A stretch of DNA of 64,000 bases from Bettongia penicillata ogilbyi (GCA_023548195.1 JAJHZJ010000311.1:2805836-2869835); one strand, 5' to 3'. Counted from the first letter of the stretch, positions 1 through 10,170 are shown. Notes: a model not told the origin generated them from the letters alone. Program-made: numbers and translations.

Positions 1-75
1 AGAGGTTCTGCTTATCGAATTTGCTTTTGACATTCCTGTCAATTCTGAGATTCCATGGTGTGGTGGTAGTATTCC

Positions 76-230
76 TTCCCTTCCCTTCCCTTCCCTTCCC
101 TTCCCTTCCCTTCCCTTCCCTTCCCTTCCCTTCCCTTCCCTTCCCTTCCCTTCCCTTCCCTTCCCTTCCCTCCCCTCCCCTCCCCTCCCCTCCCCTCCCC
201 TCCCCTCCCCTCCCCTCCCCTCTCCTCTCC
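76..230. repeat. Pentamer microsatellite (TTCCC)n-(TCCCC)n-(TCTCC)n
   Basis: Nineteen uninterrupted TTCCC units (76-170) are followed without a break by ten TCCCC units (171-220) and two TCTCC units (221-230). The strand is entirely pyrimidine. The sharp unit switches suggest point changes that spread by slippage or unequal exchange. The open frame across it (21-266) is only a product of the repeat and is not a gene. Confidence 0.98.
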
Positions 231-236
231 TCCCCC

Positions 237-534
237 AGTAAAGTAAGCATGAAGGGGGTCATATGAGTTTCCAGATTCAATGCAGCCTAAGAGTTACAGT
301 GCCTGATTCTTTTCTGGGGTTCTCTGTGTATAAAATAAAATACACAGAATTACCAAGGAAACAAATCATTACAGTTATCAAAATATTGAAAATGCCACAT
401 TCAGAGAATCCCCCTGAAATCTTTCCCCAGACTCTAAAAGAACCCCTGGTATAGACATTGATCTGTTGGAAAGTAAGTAGCCACCTCTGCCGTATGTCTG
501 CTGTTGTTAATTCAGAAACTTCTAGGATCTAGAA
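237..534. other. Unique sequence, nothing recognised
   Basis: Moderately AT-rich DNA between the pentamer array and the MITE. I see no repeat, exon or motif worth naming. Confidence 0.5.
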
Positions 535-759
535 TAGGGGGTGGGGAACCTGTGACCTCAAAGCCACCTGTGACCCTCTAGGTCCTCAAGTGTGGCCTTT
601 TGACTGAGTCCAAACTTCACAGAACAAATCCTTTCTCTGCCCTCCTCCCCTCTCCCTTCCCCTCCTCCTTTCTTGTACAATTTGTACTCAATCAAAAGGC
701 TGTGCCCAAGGACCTAGAGGGCCAAATGTAGCCTCAGGTTGGCAGGTTCCCCATCCCTG
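535..759. mobile_element. Palindromic hAT-type MITE, copy 1
   Basis: The left end GGGGTGGGGAACCTGTGACC and right end GGCAGGTTCCCCATCCCTG are inverted repeats. The homology continues inward: GTCCTCAAGTGTGGCCTTTTGACTGAGTC on the left mirrors an ATCAAAAGGCTGTGCCCAAGGAC block on the right. So the whole element is an imperfect palindrome with a C-rich middle insert. Ends of the form CAGGGGTGGGGAAC suggest a non-autonomous hAT element. No transposase is present. I could not find a convincing 8-bp target duplication for this copy. Confidence 0.75.
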
Positions 760-1915
760 AAGAAGGTAGAAGACACCTCAGAAGCTCTCTAGTCCAATAC
801 CTGTCACAGCAGGGCTTCCCCCGAAAAGAGTGGTTGAAACCGCTTAATAGGAGAAAGCCTTTAATTTATTGGTAAGGAGGGAAGTAATTGAGTGTATTTG
901 AAATTTGGAGCTGGGCCCAGAGGCTCTGTAGCAGCAGCACTAAAAAAGCAAATAAGGGAAGAAAAAGAAAAAAAGAATTGTTCCCCATCCTATATATCCT
1001 TGCTCCCCAGAGGATCATTTCCTGGAAGAGAACACAGTCATACCCAAGTCCTAGGGGGAGGGGACCCCTTGGCCAGAGGCTTTCAAGGCCTGGGGCCCCC
1101 ACCAACATGACAGCAAGAACCATCAGGCAGGAATGAGACCGTCTCTCACAGTCCCATCATTAGAGTTGTTTGTTTCTGCTTTACTGTGTTTTTATTCTAT
1201 ACTACTAGTGGCTTCCCCAGTAGTATGCTCCTTTACTGATGCTACAGGGGTGGTGACCCCTTCCATAGCTCTCTATTGCTGCCATAGTCTACAAATGGCC
1301 TCCAAATGGATGTCCCTATCTTTTCCCTCATTGTACCTGAGATAGAGGTTGAGGTTCTCAAAGGGACTTTAGTAGCTTTGGTAGAAAAGAAGATAAAGCT
1401 AACTCACAGAAGAGAGAGCTTTTGAGTTACAGGCCCCAGGAGTTTTGTCCTATGATGTCTTTATCTAGCCGCAGAGGACAGCAGTTTCCTTGTCCCATTC
1501 CCATCTGACTCACTTCTAGGCCTGACCCAATTACATGGCAAACTACACTACTTCTGTCCTCTTTCTAGCCTCCCCTAATGCCAATTCCCTTTTTTCTCCC
1601 CAATTGGTGCCCCTTCTATACCCTTCCTATTTTCAATCTTGGACCATTGAAAACCTACATTCAAGGCTTATTAAATTTGCAAAGGACATGGAACTGGGAG
1701 AGATAGCTGACATATTGAAAAACAGGGTCACTGAACGACATGTTAGAAAGACCGGCCCAATCAAATAATATGAAATTTAATAGGGAGTATATAAACACTC
1801 CTATACTTGAGTTTAAAAAAAATCAGCTGCACAAACCCAGGACAGGAGACGTATGGTTAGACAGCAATTTATGTGGAAAAGGTTTGGGGATTTTAGTGAC
1901 CTGAAAACAAATTCC
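760..1915. other. No gene seen; short MIR-like remnant at left
   Basis: About 765-830 has a decayed MIR-like piece (CTCTCTAGTCCAATACC). The rest shows no recognisable repeat or exon. Short ORFs on both strands (866-1136, 1133-1345, 1535-1768) lack splice sites and any family resemblance. Confidence 0.4.
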
Positions 1916-1924
1916 CTCAATCAA

Positions 1925-2400
1925 TGAATGAACCATCAGTTACTTGCTAGGTGCTAAGGATACGAAGGCAGGAAAGGAACAGTCTCCGCTCTTTTGAGGC
2001 TTAAATTTGAAAGGAGGAGGCAGCCTATACACATCTAAATACATACAAAATACGTATGAGATAATATCTGAAGGGAGGCACAAGTAAATGGACTAACCTG
2101 GGAAGGCTTCATGTGGGAGATGTCCCATGAGCCTAGCTTAACCAAAAGTAAGGATTTTGAGGGTTAAAGGTAAGGAGGGAATAAATTCCAAGCATGGGGA
2201 CAGCTTGTGCAGAGGCAGAGACAGAAGATGGGATGCTGGGAGTGAAGAACCATATGTAGCCCAGCTTGGTTGGACCAAAGAGTGCAAGAAAGGGAGTTAT
2301 ATGTTATAAGGCCGAAAAGGTAGGTTGAGGCCAGGTTATAAAGAGCTTTAAGGGCACATAGAGGAGTTGACGTTTGAATGAGCCAATAGAATAACATGGC
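1925..2400 (+). repeat. Ancient interspersed repeat, family A (LINE-like)
   Basis: This matches a long old repeat found several times here (also near 5115, 10830, 29215, 57680, 58240, 61640). Its landmarks in order are GCTAGGTGCTAAGGATAC, CAGTCTC-GCTC..GAGGCTTA, then 'GGGAAGGCTTCATG', 'GGCCAGGTTATAAAGAGCTTTAAGGGC' and a GAATGAGCC end. The family looks like an L2-type LINE 3' body, but I cannot name it with certainty. Confidence 0.55.
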
Positions 2401-2429
2401 AACCTAATATGGATGCCTCATATTGCTAT

Positions 2430-2625
2430 CATGCTTACAAATGTGTGAAGTAGCATTTTAACCACAAAAACCTAGTGTTGTGGTTATTGTGGGCGTTATT
2501 AGTTCCCTATTACAGATGAGAAAATTCATGGTCTGAGAGGTTATATCTTGCTAGAGGTCATATAGTCTCTAGAGCTTTGTCTCCAGATCTTGTGATACTG
2601 GTAGTATTCCTACCAGTGCCTCAGA
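2430..2625 (-). repeat. MIR SINE remnant
   Basis: The minus-strand MIR core is seen as TTACAGATGAGAAAATTCATGG, followed by GAGGTTATATCTTGCTAGAGGTCATATAG. The flank towards 2625 is degraded. Confidence 0.65.
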
Positions 2626-2639
2626 TGGGACTTGATGGA

Positions 2640-3640
2640 GAGCTCAGAAATTAGAAAAAGTGCAGGAATGAAGGGAGAGACTCTGAACCCCAAAACTTCC
2701 TTTCATTGTTTCCAGGGGCAATTCCATAATGAATGTACCAGAAAGAAGGTTCCGTCTTTTCCTTATGTCAAGTCACTTTAGGCTGTAAAAAAACAACCTA
2801 GGCCTAGAAACACGTACACGGAGCTGGCCTGTAATCCTTTCGGTTGACCTGGCTCACCAGAAAGTTTCCTAGATCACCCTGATTCTGCAGACTTGGGCCT
2901 TTTCATAAGGGGCATTAGCCTTGTTGAATTTTTCTGTCCTCTAACTAGACTGAAGGAAAACAGTTGGACTGGCAAATACAATCCATGCAAGGTGCCCGTG
3001 AGCATCAAGCTATGGATGTCCCATAGAAGGGGGTCAGAGAGCACTGGCTAGCTGTTGGGAGGAGTCGGGGGGTGGGGGGTGGGGAACACAGACTTTTAAG
3101 CCCAGCTGGAGAGCAGGCTTATTGCCTGAGTCAACATGGGACAAATGATGATCTCCATAGTGAGGTGCCAGCTGCAACTCATTCTCCAGCTCTTGCCTCA
3201 GGTGACTGTTTCCCTGAGGTAGGCATGGTGGGAGGCATTGATTTTGTGAAATTGCAGGCAGGGATGAAGAGAGCAGGGCCAGGAATTATGTAGTCATTGG
3301 ACTTGGAAGATGCTTAGAGAATGCCAATGAGGGTGGGAAGATTAGAGAGAAAACAGGTAGTTTGGGATGGGAGTTTGGAGGACCTAGAGAGGCCTGAAGT
3401 TTCCACTACACAGATCTAAAGCTATGTTACTGGCATGCTGTGTGACCCAGACTGAATCACTTTCCTTTTCTGTGCAGGACTATCCTCCTCTGGCCAGTGA
3501 GATTGTTGAAAGCATTCTAGCCTTCTTCAAAGAGACAAAACTAAGGGCTTGGATTGCCTTGAGAGCAAATATGAGACATATAGAGAAGGGATAAGCTGAT
3601 GATGGGCTTGGAGCTGATGGTTAGGTCTTATAAAAAGCAA
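2640..3640. other. Mostly unique DNA with a short MIR scrap
   Basis: Near 3425-3475 there is a sense MIR scrap (GCTGTGTGACCC..GAATCACTTTCCTTTTCTGTGC). A CAG followed by 38 open codons from 3478 was considered as an exon and rejected. The region otherwise holds only the G-run cluster reported separately. Confidence 0.4.
3057..3084 (+). other. Potential G-quadruplex
   Basis: Four G runs (3, 6, 6 and 4 bases or more) are separated by short loops. The last three runs are separated by single T residues. This fits the usual G4 pattern on the + strand. Confidence 0.6.
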
Positions 3641-3800
3641 TTGAAACCCAATCTGTCAGTTATTCCCTAGGAGGTCAGAGGGCAAGTTAGTTAGGCAAAG
3701 CCTGGGTAAATCAGTTGATTTGCTCTTAATGAGTTATAATTAGCATTTAAACTAGAGTTTCTAATTACCCAGCCCTGAGGATTATATCTGATATTGCCAC
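3640..3800. promoter_or_regulatory. Repeat-poor AT-rich block, candidate conserved element
   Basis: A stretch with several homeodomain-type cores: CTTAATGAG, TTATAATTAGC and CTAATTACC within about 50 bp (3726-3769), plus AAATCAGTTGATTTGC. No repeat family is visible. This composition is common in vertebrate enhancers, but conservation cannot be judged from one sequence. Confidence 0.25.
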
Positions 3801-4049
3801 AATTGAGAGACCTGGTGGCCAGGGTCAAGATGGGGCAGCCTTTCTTTCCTATGCAGAATGGGCACATTCCCAGGAGGGAAGACCAGAGACTCCCAGACTT
3901 TTCAGGGGTTCAGGCTGTTGTCATAGCATATACCCCATACCCAGTCTAGTGGTGCTTATCTCCTTCCCCTCCTCACCTTCTTTCCCCTACCCAGAAAAGG
4001 GCAAAGACTCCACTGTACAAAAGGCCTACTTTACTTTAGGAAATCCATT

Positions 4050-4500
4050 TCGTAGAATCTCAGAATTGGAAGGGACCTGGTTGGCATTTGAGGCCCTGTA
4101 TGACTTGATTCCAGTCTACCTTGTCAGGCTTATTATATACATTGCTTCCCTTCACATATTTCAGTCAAACTGACCTTGTGGACCATTTCTTGTGTTATTA
4201 TGTTTCCCATCTTTATACCTTTGCATTGGCCATTCCCAACACCTGGTTTGCTTTACCTCTTAAAATTCTTTGTGTTCTTCAAAGCTCAATTCAACTACAT
4301 CCTCTTCTATGAGACTTTCCTGATGTTCCCAGCTACCTTTCTCTCTCCCAAAAATTATCTTGTATTTATTTTGGTATAAACTTTTATGTGTACATGCTAT
4401 CACCTCTGATCAAATGTAAGTATCCTGAGGTTAGGGACTATTTGTGTCCTTGGGGCCTCAAAAAATGCTTGGCTCATAGTAAGTGCTTAAAAAGGCTTTT
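4050..4500 (+). repeat. L2 LINE 3' end, with a MIR-like piece at its left
   Basis: L2 landmarks read in order: CCTTTGCATTGGCCATTCCC, CTCAATTCAACTACATCCTC, GAGACTTTCCTGATG, then TTGTGTCCTTGGGG..GCTTGGCTCATAGTAAGTGCTTAA. The left 40 bases (AGAATCTCAGAATTGGAAGG) belong to a MIR- or CR1-type tail. The protein part of L2 is missing. Confidence 0.8.
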
Positions 4501-4519
4501 TTGCCTTTTTGCTGGATTG

Positions 4520-4870
4520 GCCTTAGGGGCCATCTGGTTCAACATTAACCTGAGCAAGAAATAATCCCTTGCAACACAGCCCCCAAAAGTAGTCATCTTG
4601 TCTGTACCTGAAGACTTTCTGTAATAAAGGGCTTACTAACCTGTCAAGATAGCCCATTTGATATTTGAATATCCCTAGTTAGGAAATTTTTCCTTGTACT
4701 GAATTTAAAAATTTCTGTTGATGTCACTTTCACTGATTGCTCTAGTTTGTGCTTCTTTCTGGGGTCAAGCAGAAGAAGTCTATTCTTTCTTCACACAACA
4801 GAATTTAGAGTTAGAAGGTATCCTATTGACCTACCTACTCCAATGAACAAAATTTGTTAAATTACTTGTT
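4520..4870 (-). repeat. L3/CR1 LINE 3' remnant, antisense
   Basis: Antisense CR1/L3 is recognised from GTTAGGAAATTTTTCCTTGT, TTGTGCTTCTTTCTGGGGTCAAGCAGAAGAAGTC and a closing CAGAATTTAGAGTTAGAAGG. It lies directly left of the SINE at 4880. Confidence 0.65.
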
Positions 4871-4879
4871 ATAAAGCAT

Positions 4880-5112
4880 TGCAGCTAGGTGGCACAGTAA
4901 TAGAGTGTTGGGCCTGAAGTCTTCTGAATTCATATTTGGCTTCAGACATTTACTAGCTGTGTGATCCTGGGCAAGTCACTTAACTCTGTTTGCCTTAGTT
5001 TCCTCATCTGTAAAATGAGCTAGAAAAGGAAATGACAAATCATTCTAGTATCTTTACCAAGAAAACTGCAAATTGGGTCACAAAGAGTCAGACATGACTA
5101 AAATGACTGATT
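4880..5112 (+). repeat. tRNA-derived SINE (marsupial CORE-SINE type), near full length
   Basis: It starts GCAGCTAGGTGGCACAGTAATAGAG, has a B-box region around ATTCATATTTGGC, a central TGTGTGATCCTGGGCAAGTC core, and ends TCACAAAGAGTCAGACATGACTAAAATGACTGA. Mutations scattered along it indicate an old copy. Confidence 0.85.
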
Positions 5113-5114
5113 GA

Positions 5115-5735
5115 TACCACCACCAGGTGTTGCACCAGGATTGGGGGATACAGCCAGTTCCCATACTCGAGGATCTTACATTCTATTAGGGGTAGAGAAA
5201 ATACATACATATAAGTACTTACAAAGTATTTACAGAATATAGACAAAATGATTTTGGGGAAGGGCACTAGCATCTATGGAGATCAGAAAAGATCTCATGT
5301 AAAAGGTGGTGCTAGAGCTGAATTTTGAAAGAAACAGGGAATTGAAAGAGACAGAGGCAATGAATTGATATATTCTAGACATTGTGAGACCACCTGTGCA
5401 AAGCTATCTCCCCCTAGAGTTAGGAGATAGAACAACAAGCAGCTGGAGCATCAGTGTAGCATTCATAAGAAGGCATTTAATTTGTAATAAGTTTGGAAAG
5501 TTAGGCTAGCCAGTTAGTAGAAGGTTTTAAAAGCCAAAAAGAAAGTACTTTAACCTAAGGCAATGGAGAGCTACTGGAGCTTTTTAAGGCGAGGAGTGAC
5601 ATGATCAGGTATATGAATTTGGCATTTGTTTGGAGGAAGCATTGGACAGGGGAAGTACTAGATAACAAGGGTACCAATAAAGACACCCTAAATACAGGAG
5701 AGAGAACAAGGACCTGGGCTAGGGTGGTTGTGACA
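5115..5735 (+). repeat. Family A repeat (LINE-like), long copy
   Basis: Landmarks in order are GAGGATCTTACATTCTATTAGGGG, GAGCTGAATTTTGAAAG, CAATGGAGAGCTACTGGAGC and GGCGAGGAGTGACATGATCAGG, ending in AGAGAACAAGG-CCTGGGC. This is the longest copy of family A in the window. Confidence 0.55.
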
Positions 5736-6560
5736 TAAAGGAAAGTCCATTACAACATCCTCGCATGTGGATATCCAAGTTCTTCTCAAGCACTTCCAGT
5801 GAAGGGGAAGCTACCATCTCCTAGGCTGACCTTTCTACTTTGAATATGTCTATTTATTAGAGGGCAGCTTTGTGGTGCAATGGATACAGCTCTAGGTCTA
5901 GAGTCAAGAAGACTCCTCCTCCTGTGTTCTAATCTGGCCTCAGATACTTCCTTGCTGTGAGCAAGTCATTTAGTCAATTTGCCTCAGTTTCTTGATCTGT
6001 AAAATGCACTGGAGAAGGAAGTGAAAACTACTCCAGTATCTCTGCCAAGAAAACCCCGAAATGAGTCATGAAGAGTGAGACACGACTGAAATGATGGAAC
6101 AAAAACAAATTTGTTAGGAACACTCTCCTAACATCAGAATTAACTTTGCTTCTTTGTAACTTCTGTTCAAAGAACCAGTCCAATCCCTCTTCTCCTTCAA
6201 AGATAGGCAGCCATCCTCTTCCTCAAGTCTTATCCAGGCTTGACATCCCCAGTTCCTTCAGCCTATTTTTGGTAACATTTTAGGACTTCACTATTCTTTC
6301 CTGTGTTCTGTCCAGTTTGTCAATGCCCTTCCTTAGCCATGGCACCAAGAGCAGAATATTCCAGATGTGTCTGCCCAGGACAGAGTGCAGAGGGGCCCCA
6401 CTTCCCCATTCCTGGAAGCCGTGCCTCACTTTGGGTGGGCCAAGGTCATTCCAATTCTTTTGGTTGCCACAATACACTGCCAACTCACATTGAGTTGCAA
6501 TCCATTGAAACCCTCAGATTTTCTTCAGACAAGTATATTTTATATCTTTTACGTGATGAC
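5735..6560 (-). repeat. L3/CR1 LINE remnant, antisense, split by a SINE
   Basis: Left part: CAAGTTCTTCTCAAGCACTTCCAG, GGGGAAGCTACCATCTCC. The right part, after the SINE, resumes with GTTAGGAACACTCTCC and runs through TTGTCAATGCCCTTCC, AGAATATTCCAGATGTGTC, CCAGGACAGAGTGCAG and TGGTTGCCACAATACACTGC. This order matches the antisense 3' part of CR1-type LINEs. The 161-codon ORF that crosses it (6303-6788) is a shadow. Confidence 0.7.
5861..6109 (+). repeat. tRNA-derived SINE nested in CR1/L3
   Basis: It begins GGGCAGCTTTGTGGTGCAATGG and ends GTGAGACACGACTGAAATG plus an A-rich tail. It sits between imperfect 8-bp direct repeats, TTTATTAG (5853-5860) and TTTGTTAG (6110-6117), as expected for target-site duplication. 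The insertion is younger than the host CR1 copy. Confidence 0.85.
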
Positions 6561-6735
6561 CCTTCAAATCCTCCAGGATACCTCTCTTTGGGGAAAGGGA
6601 TCATCCTCTGGTTGCTGATGATCAAGGAAGGAAGGAAGCTTGGAAGCCTGGAGAAGGGAAAGGGGAGGCTGATAGGTTGGGGTTTGGGGCATTACGTCCA
6701 ACTTCTAACTTTTACTTCTCTGTTCTCTCCCACAG

Positions 6736-6798
6736 TCTCACTACCGTCCTTTCTATGTCAACAAAGGCAATGGTGTGGGTTCCAATGAGGCCCCTTGA
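6736..6798 (+). CDS. Candidate last coding exon (C-terminus of an unidentified protein)
   Basis: A pyrimidine tract (TTTTACTTCTCTGTTCTCTCC) and CACAG at 6731-6735 form a good 3' splice site. Phase 0 after it gives 20 codons and TGA at 6796-6798: SHYRPFYVNKGNGVGSNEAP. The frame has no internal stop, and the peptide has a normal mix of residues with a polar, Gly/Asn-rich end. The next 1.4 kb carries no recognisable interspersed repeat and ends in AATAAA, as expected for a 3' UTR. I do not recognise the protein. I found no convincing upstream exon in the window, so any partner exons lie beyond its left end or were missed. The other two frames are possible but less natural. It remains a prediction without comparative evidence. 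Confidence 0.35.
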   Translation, partial: SHYRPFYVNKGNGVGSNEAP

Positions 6799-8185
6799 GC
6801 TCCCTGCACAAGAGTGAGACACCGAGAGACTGCCTGACCCTTCCCTAGCTGTACCTGCTACTGCTATCTACTCAGCTACTGCACTGTTTGTAGGGGGACT
6901 GGGCTGGTGGGGAACATGACCTTCCAAGGATTGTCCTTTCTCCCCTCCAGCTTCCTCAGTCCTCCGGCCTCTTTGACAATCCTAGGATTTGTCAGTGACT
7001 CCCCCTTAGCTTTACCATGCTTGGTCCCCTGTCTGCTCAGGCCCCTTTGTCCTCTGCTTTCCCTACAGTCAGAGCGGACTCTGTCACCCCTTTCATTTTA
7101 TGGGTCAGGATATGGTTCCAGAAGGGACTCTCCCTCCACATCCCCCCTACACATAGTAAGTCCTTCTGCAGATCCTGGGATGGCAGCTCTGGAGGTAGGC
7201 ACCTATTTGGCACCAGCCTGATATTCCTGACTGGTGATTCCTCTATCTCCTCTGCTCAGCCACTATCTTGGTTTTCCCTTAGAACTGCCAATAATCATCC
7301 TCATGGGTGACCTGAGGGGTCTGTGCACCTAGCAGACAAAAGTTTGTATTCTTCCGCAAGTGTAGACATTGTCTCACTCTTGTCAGCTCATCTCCGTAGC
7401 AGTGCAAGACTGACTTCCTTCAGACTCAGACTGATTTTTCTAATACCCAGGATTTCTGATCTTGCCTGAAAAGGGCAAAGTTCCTCCTATCTGGTTAGAG
7501 GCTGGTTTCCTACACAGTCAGAGGAGTTTGATGCTTTTGTCTTTGTGCCAAACAGGCCCAGGGTCCCTGAACATGGGTAAGAGATAAGTCACCCCCATTC
7601 AGGAAACCTATGTGTCTCTACAAGGGAGGCTGAGGCTCTTCAGCAATGACAGCTAGGTTGCTTGGCTCTTACCCCTCCCCAATCCTTCTCTGTTACCAGA
7701 ATGGGTAATATTCCTCACAGTGCCTTCCCCCAGCCTTGGAAATAGCTGCTAGCCTGGTTGCCTTGGGGTCGAGTAATTCATTCTTTTGCATAATGCAGAA
7801 TATAAAATGGGCATAGAGTGGTTAGGAAGGGGAAATACTGGAGGTGAATGAAAATGACTGGACTGGTACACAGTAAAAATATGCTCCTACCTCCCCTTCG
7901 TATGCTCACCCCAACCAGAGCTGTCATCCCTCTTTCTCTTTGACCAGTCTCACTGCTGGGAGCCGCCCAGTGCCTCAGCTTCCCCAGGGCATGGCAGAGA
8001 AGAAAAAGAATCAACAACACACAAAACCAGGAGGAGTCTGAGTCTCCACACTGGACTCACCTCCCCCACTGGAGGGGGAGAGATGGAGCAGGATTGAGGG
8101 GTTTGTTGGGAGATACTGAGCTGGCAAAGAGTGGGAGGCAGCCTTGGCTTCCCCTTCCTGAATAAATCATTGATCAACACTTCAT
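6799..8185 (+). other. Candidate 3' UTR of the exon at 6736
   Basis: About 1.4 kb without any recognisable SINE, LINE or MITE, in a window where repeats usually occur every few hundred bases. It ends at AATAAA (8161-8166), with TTTGTATTGAGGG downstream as a possible cleavage-stimulating stretch. It contains CTACCTC (7887-7893), a match to the let-7 seed. If the exon is real this would be its untranslated tail; otherwise it is repeat-free DNA of unknown role. Confidence 0.35.
8161..8166 (+). terminator. AATAAA polyadenylation signal (candidate)
   Basis: A perfect AATAAA lies 1.36 kb after the candidate stop codon, with TTTGTATTGAGGG about 20 bases downstream. A single hexamer is weak on its own. 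Its value comes from ending the repeat-free stretch. Confidence 0.35.
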
Positions 8186-8189
8186 TTGT

Positions 8190-8690
8190 ATTGAGGGAGG
8201 GGCTCCCTGAAGGTCATGGGGGGCACGGGATTGCTCTAATTATTCTGTACGTATTTCCCCCCTTGATGAATGTGCTTTCCTACTCCCCTCTCTATCTTTA
8301 ATACACTGCTCTTTCGAAGTCTTTGGTCTGATAGTCTACTGCTGTCACCAGCCTCACTTCAAGTTTCATCTCATCTCAGGAGGGAGGGGATAGCTCCCCC
8401 AGGCACAAGGGCCAAGAGGCCATTCCTTAGGCCAAGCACCCTGTTTGCCCTGACATGCTCTGTCTGCAGAAGGCTGGGGGCAGGGCCCCAGGAGCTTGTA
8501 ATCCAGAATGAACTGCAAGGTACAAAGAAAATTACAGAAATGGAGGCTACTGAGGGTCAGCAGTTTCTGTTTTGTTTTTGTCGGTGGCTTAAGCCCATCA
8601 GGCTGAATGGAGAGCCTCCATGACAAGGAGGTCAGTCCTGGGCACTGGGGGAGACAGAGTCTCTACCATCCTGAACTGGTAGTCTGATGA
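8190..8690. other. Unique sequence, nothing recognised
   Basis: No repeat or exon recognised. The 117-codon + strand ORF at 8270-8623 overlaps an 86-codon ORF on the other strand and lacks splice sites, so it is not called. Confidence 0.4.
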
Positions 8691-8696
8691 AAGGGA

Positions 8697-8699
8697 AAC

Positions 8700-8746
<47 letters not shown>
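8697..8746. repeat. (CA)n microsatellite
   Basis: About 25 CA units with one CACG interruption near the left end. It is followed by AGAGCACAGGTAGATATAATACAGGC, which may be part of family A. Confidence 0.97.
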
Positions 8747-8749
<3 letters not shown>

Positions 8750-8914
8750 CACAGGTAGATATAATACAGGCAACAGTGAATATAGCCAGAATGGAGCCAT
8801 TATACACAAATGTAGGCAATACAACGGAGAACAGTAATCCAAGCCAGGAGGCTTATTGCAGGAGATAGGTCTTGAATAGGGTTTGGAAGAAAAGGGATGG
8901 TGAAAAGGAACCAT

Positions 8915-9095
8915 AAGACATTAAAACTGAAAGAGGTGGTAGCTAGTCCACATTCTTTAATTTAGGGGTGAGGAAACTGACATCCAAAGAAAGGATATGA
9001 TCTACTTAAGGTCAGACAGCTAGGCAGTTGTAGAGCTGGGACTAATAACCCAGCTCTCCCAGTTTCTAGTTCAGGCCTATTTCCTGACTAGTCTG
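8915..9095 (-). repeat. MIR SINE remnant
   Basis: Reads TTAGGGGTGAGGAAACTGACATCC, CTTAAGGTCAGACAGCTAGGCAG and GAGCTGGGACTAATAACCC, the antisense MIR core and 5' part. Confidence 0.75.
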
Positions 9096-9780
9096 AGTAT
9101 CTATCCGTGGATGTTTGGTGCCTTCTAGAATACTGTGTTCTGCCCCTTCAGAACTGTTTGCGGGCCTGAGCAGTCTCCGAGCCAGCCCCAAGAGCTTTTA
9201 CTGTCCCAGTTTTCCCTTAGCAATTTTTCAGTCCTTTCCTCTTTTGGCAGTAGGGGCTGTGAGGTTGTGTGTGTTAGTGAGAGTCAGAGGGAGAGATCCT
9301 CCCCTCAGTATATATGGTTATCCCCGGATAGTCATGATCCTAGGCTAAGCTGGACAGAATGCCTAGGAAGGGGGTCTTTTAGGTATTAGTGATACCCCAA
9401 ATGGCACCTGCAAGGAGGGATGTAGGATCCAGGGCAGAGTTGGGGACTCTCGGGTCCATCCAAGGCCCTGTGGATGGAGGAGCAGGTAATGAGAGAGGAA
9501 ACAGGCAGAGCCAGACAAGAGAGCGGAGAACCAACGAGGAGAGAAGCCTGGAACCAGCAGGGAAATTCCTCCCGCCCCTCCAGAGAGTGGAAATATTAGA
9601 CATGTAAGGGATGTGGTTGGGAAATAATTATGACCCTCACTACTGGGGGAGTGGTGAGGAGGGAGGTAGAGAGAGGGAGACATGATGAGACAAATGGAAA
9701 CAGATAAAGGAAAAGCAGGAGACAAAGAGTGAAAGGGATTGGGAGGGAGGGGGCGCCCAGGAGGGACCCAATGTATCCAC
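9096..9780. other. Unique DNA with a purine-rich right half
   Basis: From about 9475 to 9760 the + strand is strongly purine-biased (GAGAGAGGAAACAGGCAGAG and similar). ORFs on both strands reflect the low stop frequency of this composition. No exon or repeat family seen. Confidence 0.4.
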
Positions 9781-9789
9781 GAAGAGTTA

Positions 9790-10020
9790 ACATTTCAGGG
9801 AGGCTTGAAGGTTTGCAGAACATTTGACATACATTAGCTCATTTTATCCTTACAACAATCCTGTGGGGAAAGTCATACACTTATTATTATCTCTGCTTCA
9901 CAGATGAGGAAATTGAGATTCAGAGGGGTTAAATCAATCACCCACGTTCACAAATCAAAAAAAGTGCCAGAGCACAGATTTAGACCCTGGGCTTTTCCAG
10001 TTCCAGGACCAACCCACTTC
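9790..10020 (-). repeat. MIR SINE, fairly complete
   Basis: The 3' MIR part (GAACATTTGACATACATTAGCTC, CCTTACAACAATCCTGTGGGG) runs into the core CACAGATGAGGAAATTGAGATTCAGAGG and the 5' side (CACAGATTTAGACCCTGGGC). Confidence 0.8.
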
Positions 10021-10093
10021 CTGGCACCCCAGGTTTTCCCACTGTGGACATCTGGAGGTCATGTCAAAAGAGGGCAGGAAGTGGAGGTTATTA

Positions 10094-10170
10094 AGCAGCT
10101 AGGTGGTACAGTGGAGAGTATTGGTCAAGGAATCAGGAACCTGCCTCAAGTACTTATAGTATAATATCTC
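10094..10170 (+). repeat. SINE 5' fragment (tRNA-like head only)
   Basis: AGCAGCTAGGTGGTACAGTGGAGAG up to TGCCTCAAGTACTTATAG. Only the tRNA-related head remains, and the rest is replaced by AT-rich sequence. Confidence 0.65.

Noticed and set aside
76..230. CRISPR-like array
   Set aside because: Uninterrupted pentamers without spacers, in a vertebrate genome.
3478..3594. Possible exon after TTTTCTGTGCAG (38 open codons)
   Set aside because: The acceptor lies in a MIR scrap, the frame ends in a stop without a donor site, and there is no known similarity.
6303..6788. 161-codon + strand ORF
   Set aside because: Most of it is antisense CR1/L3 LINE, and it runs into the candidate exon in a different frame.
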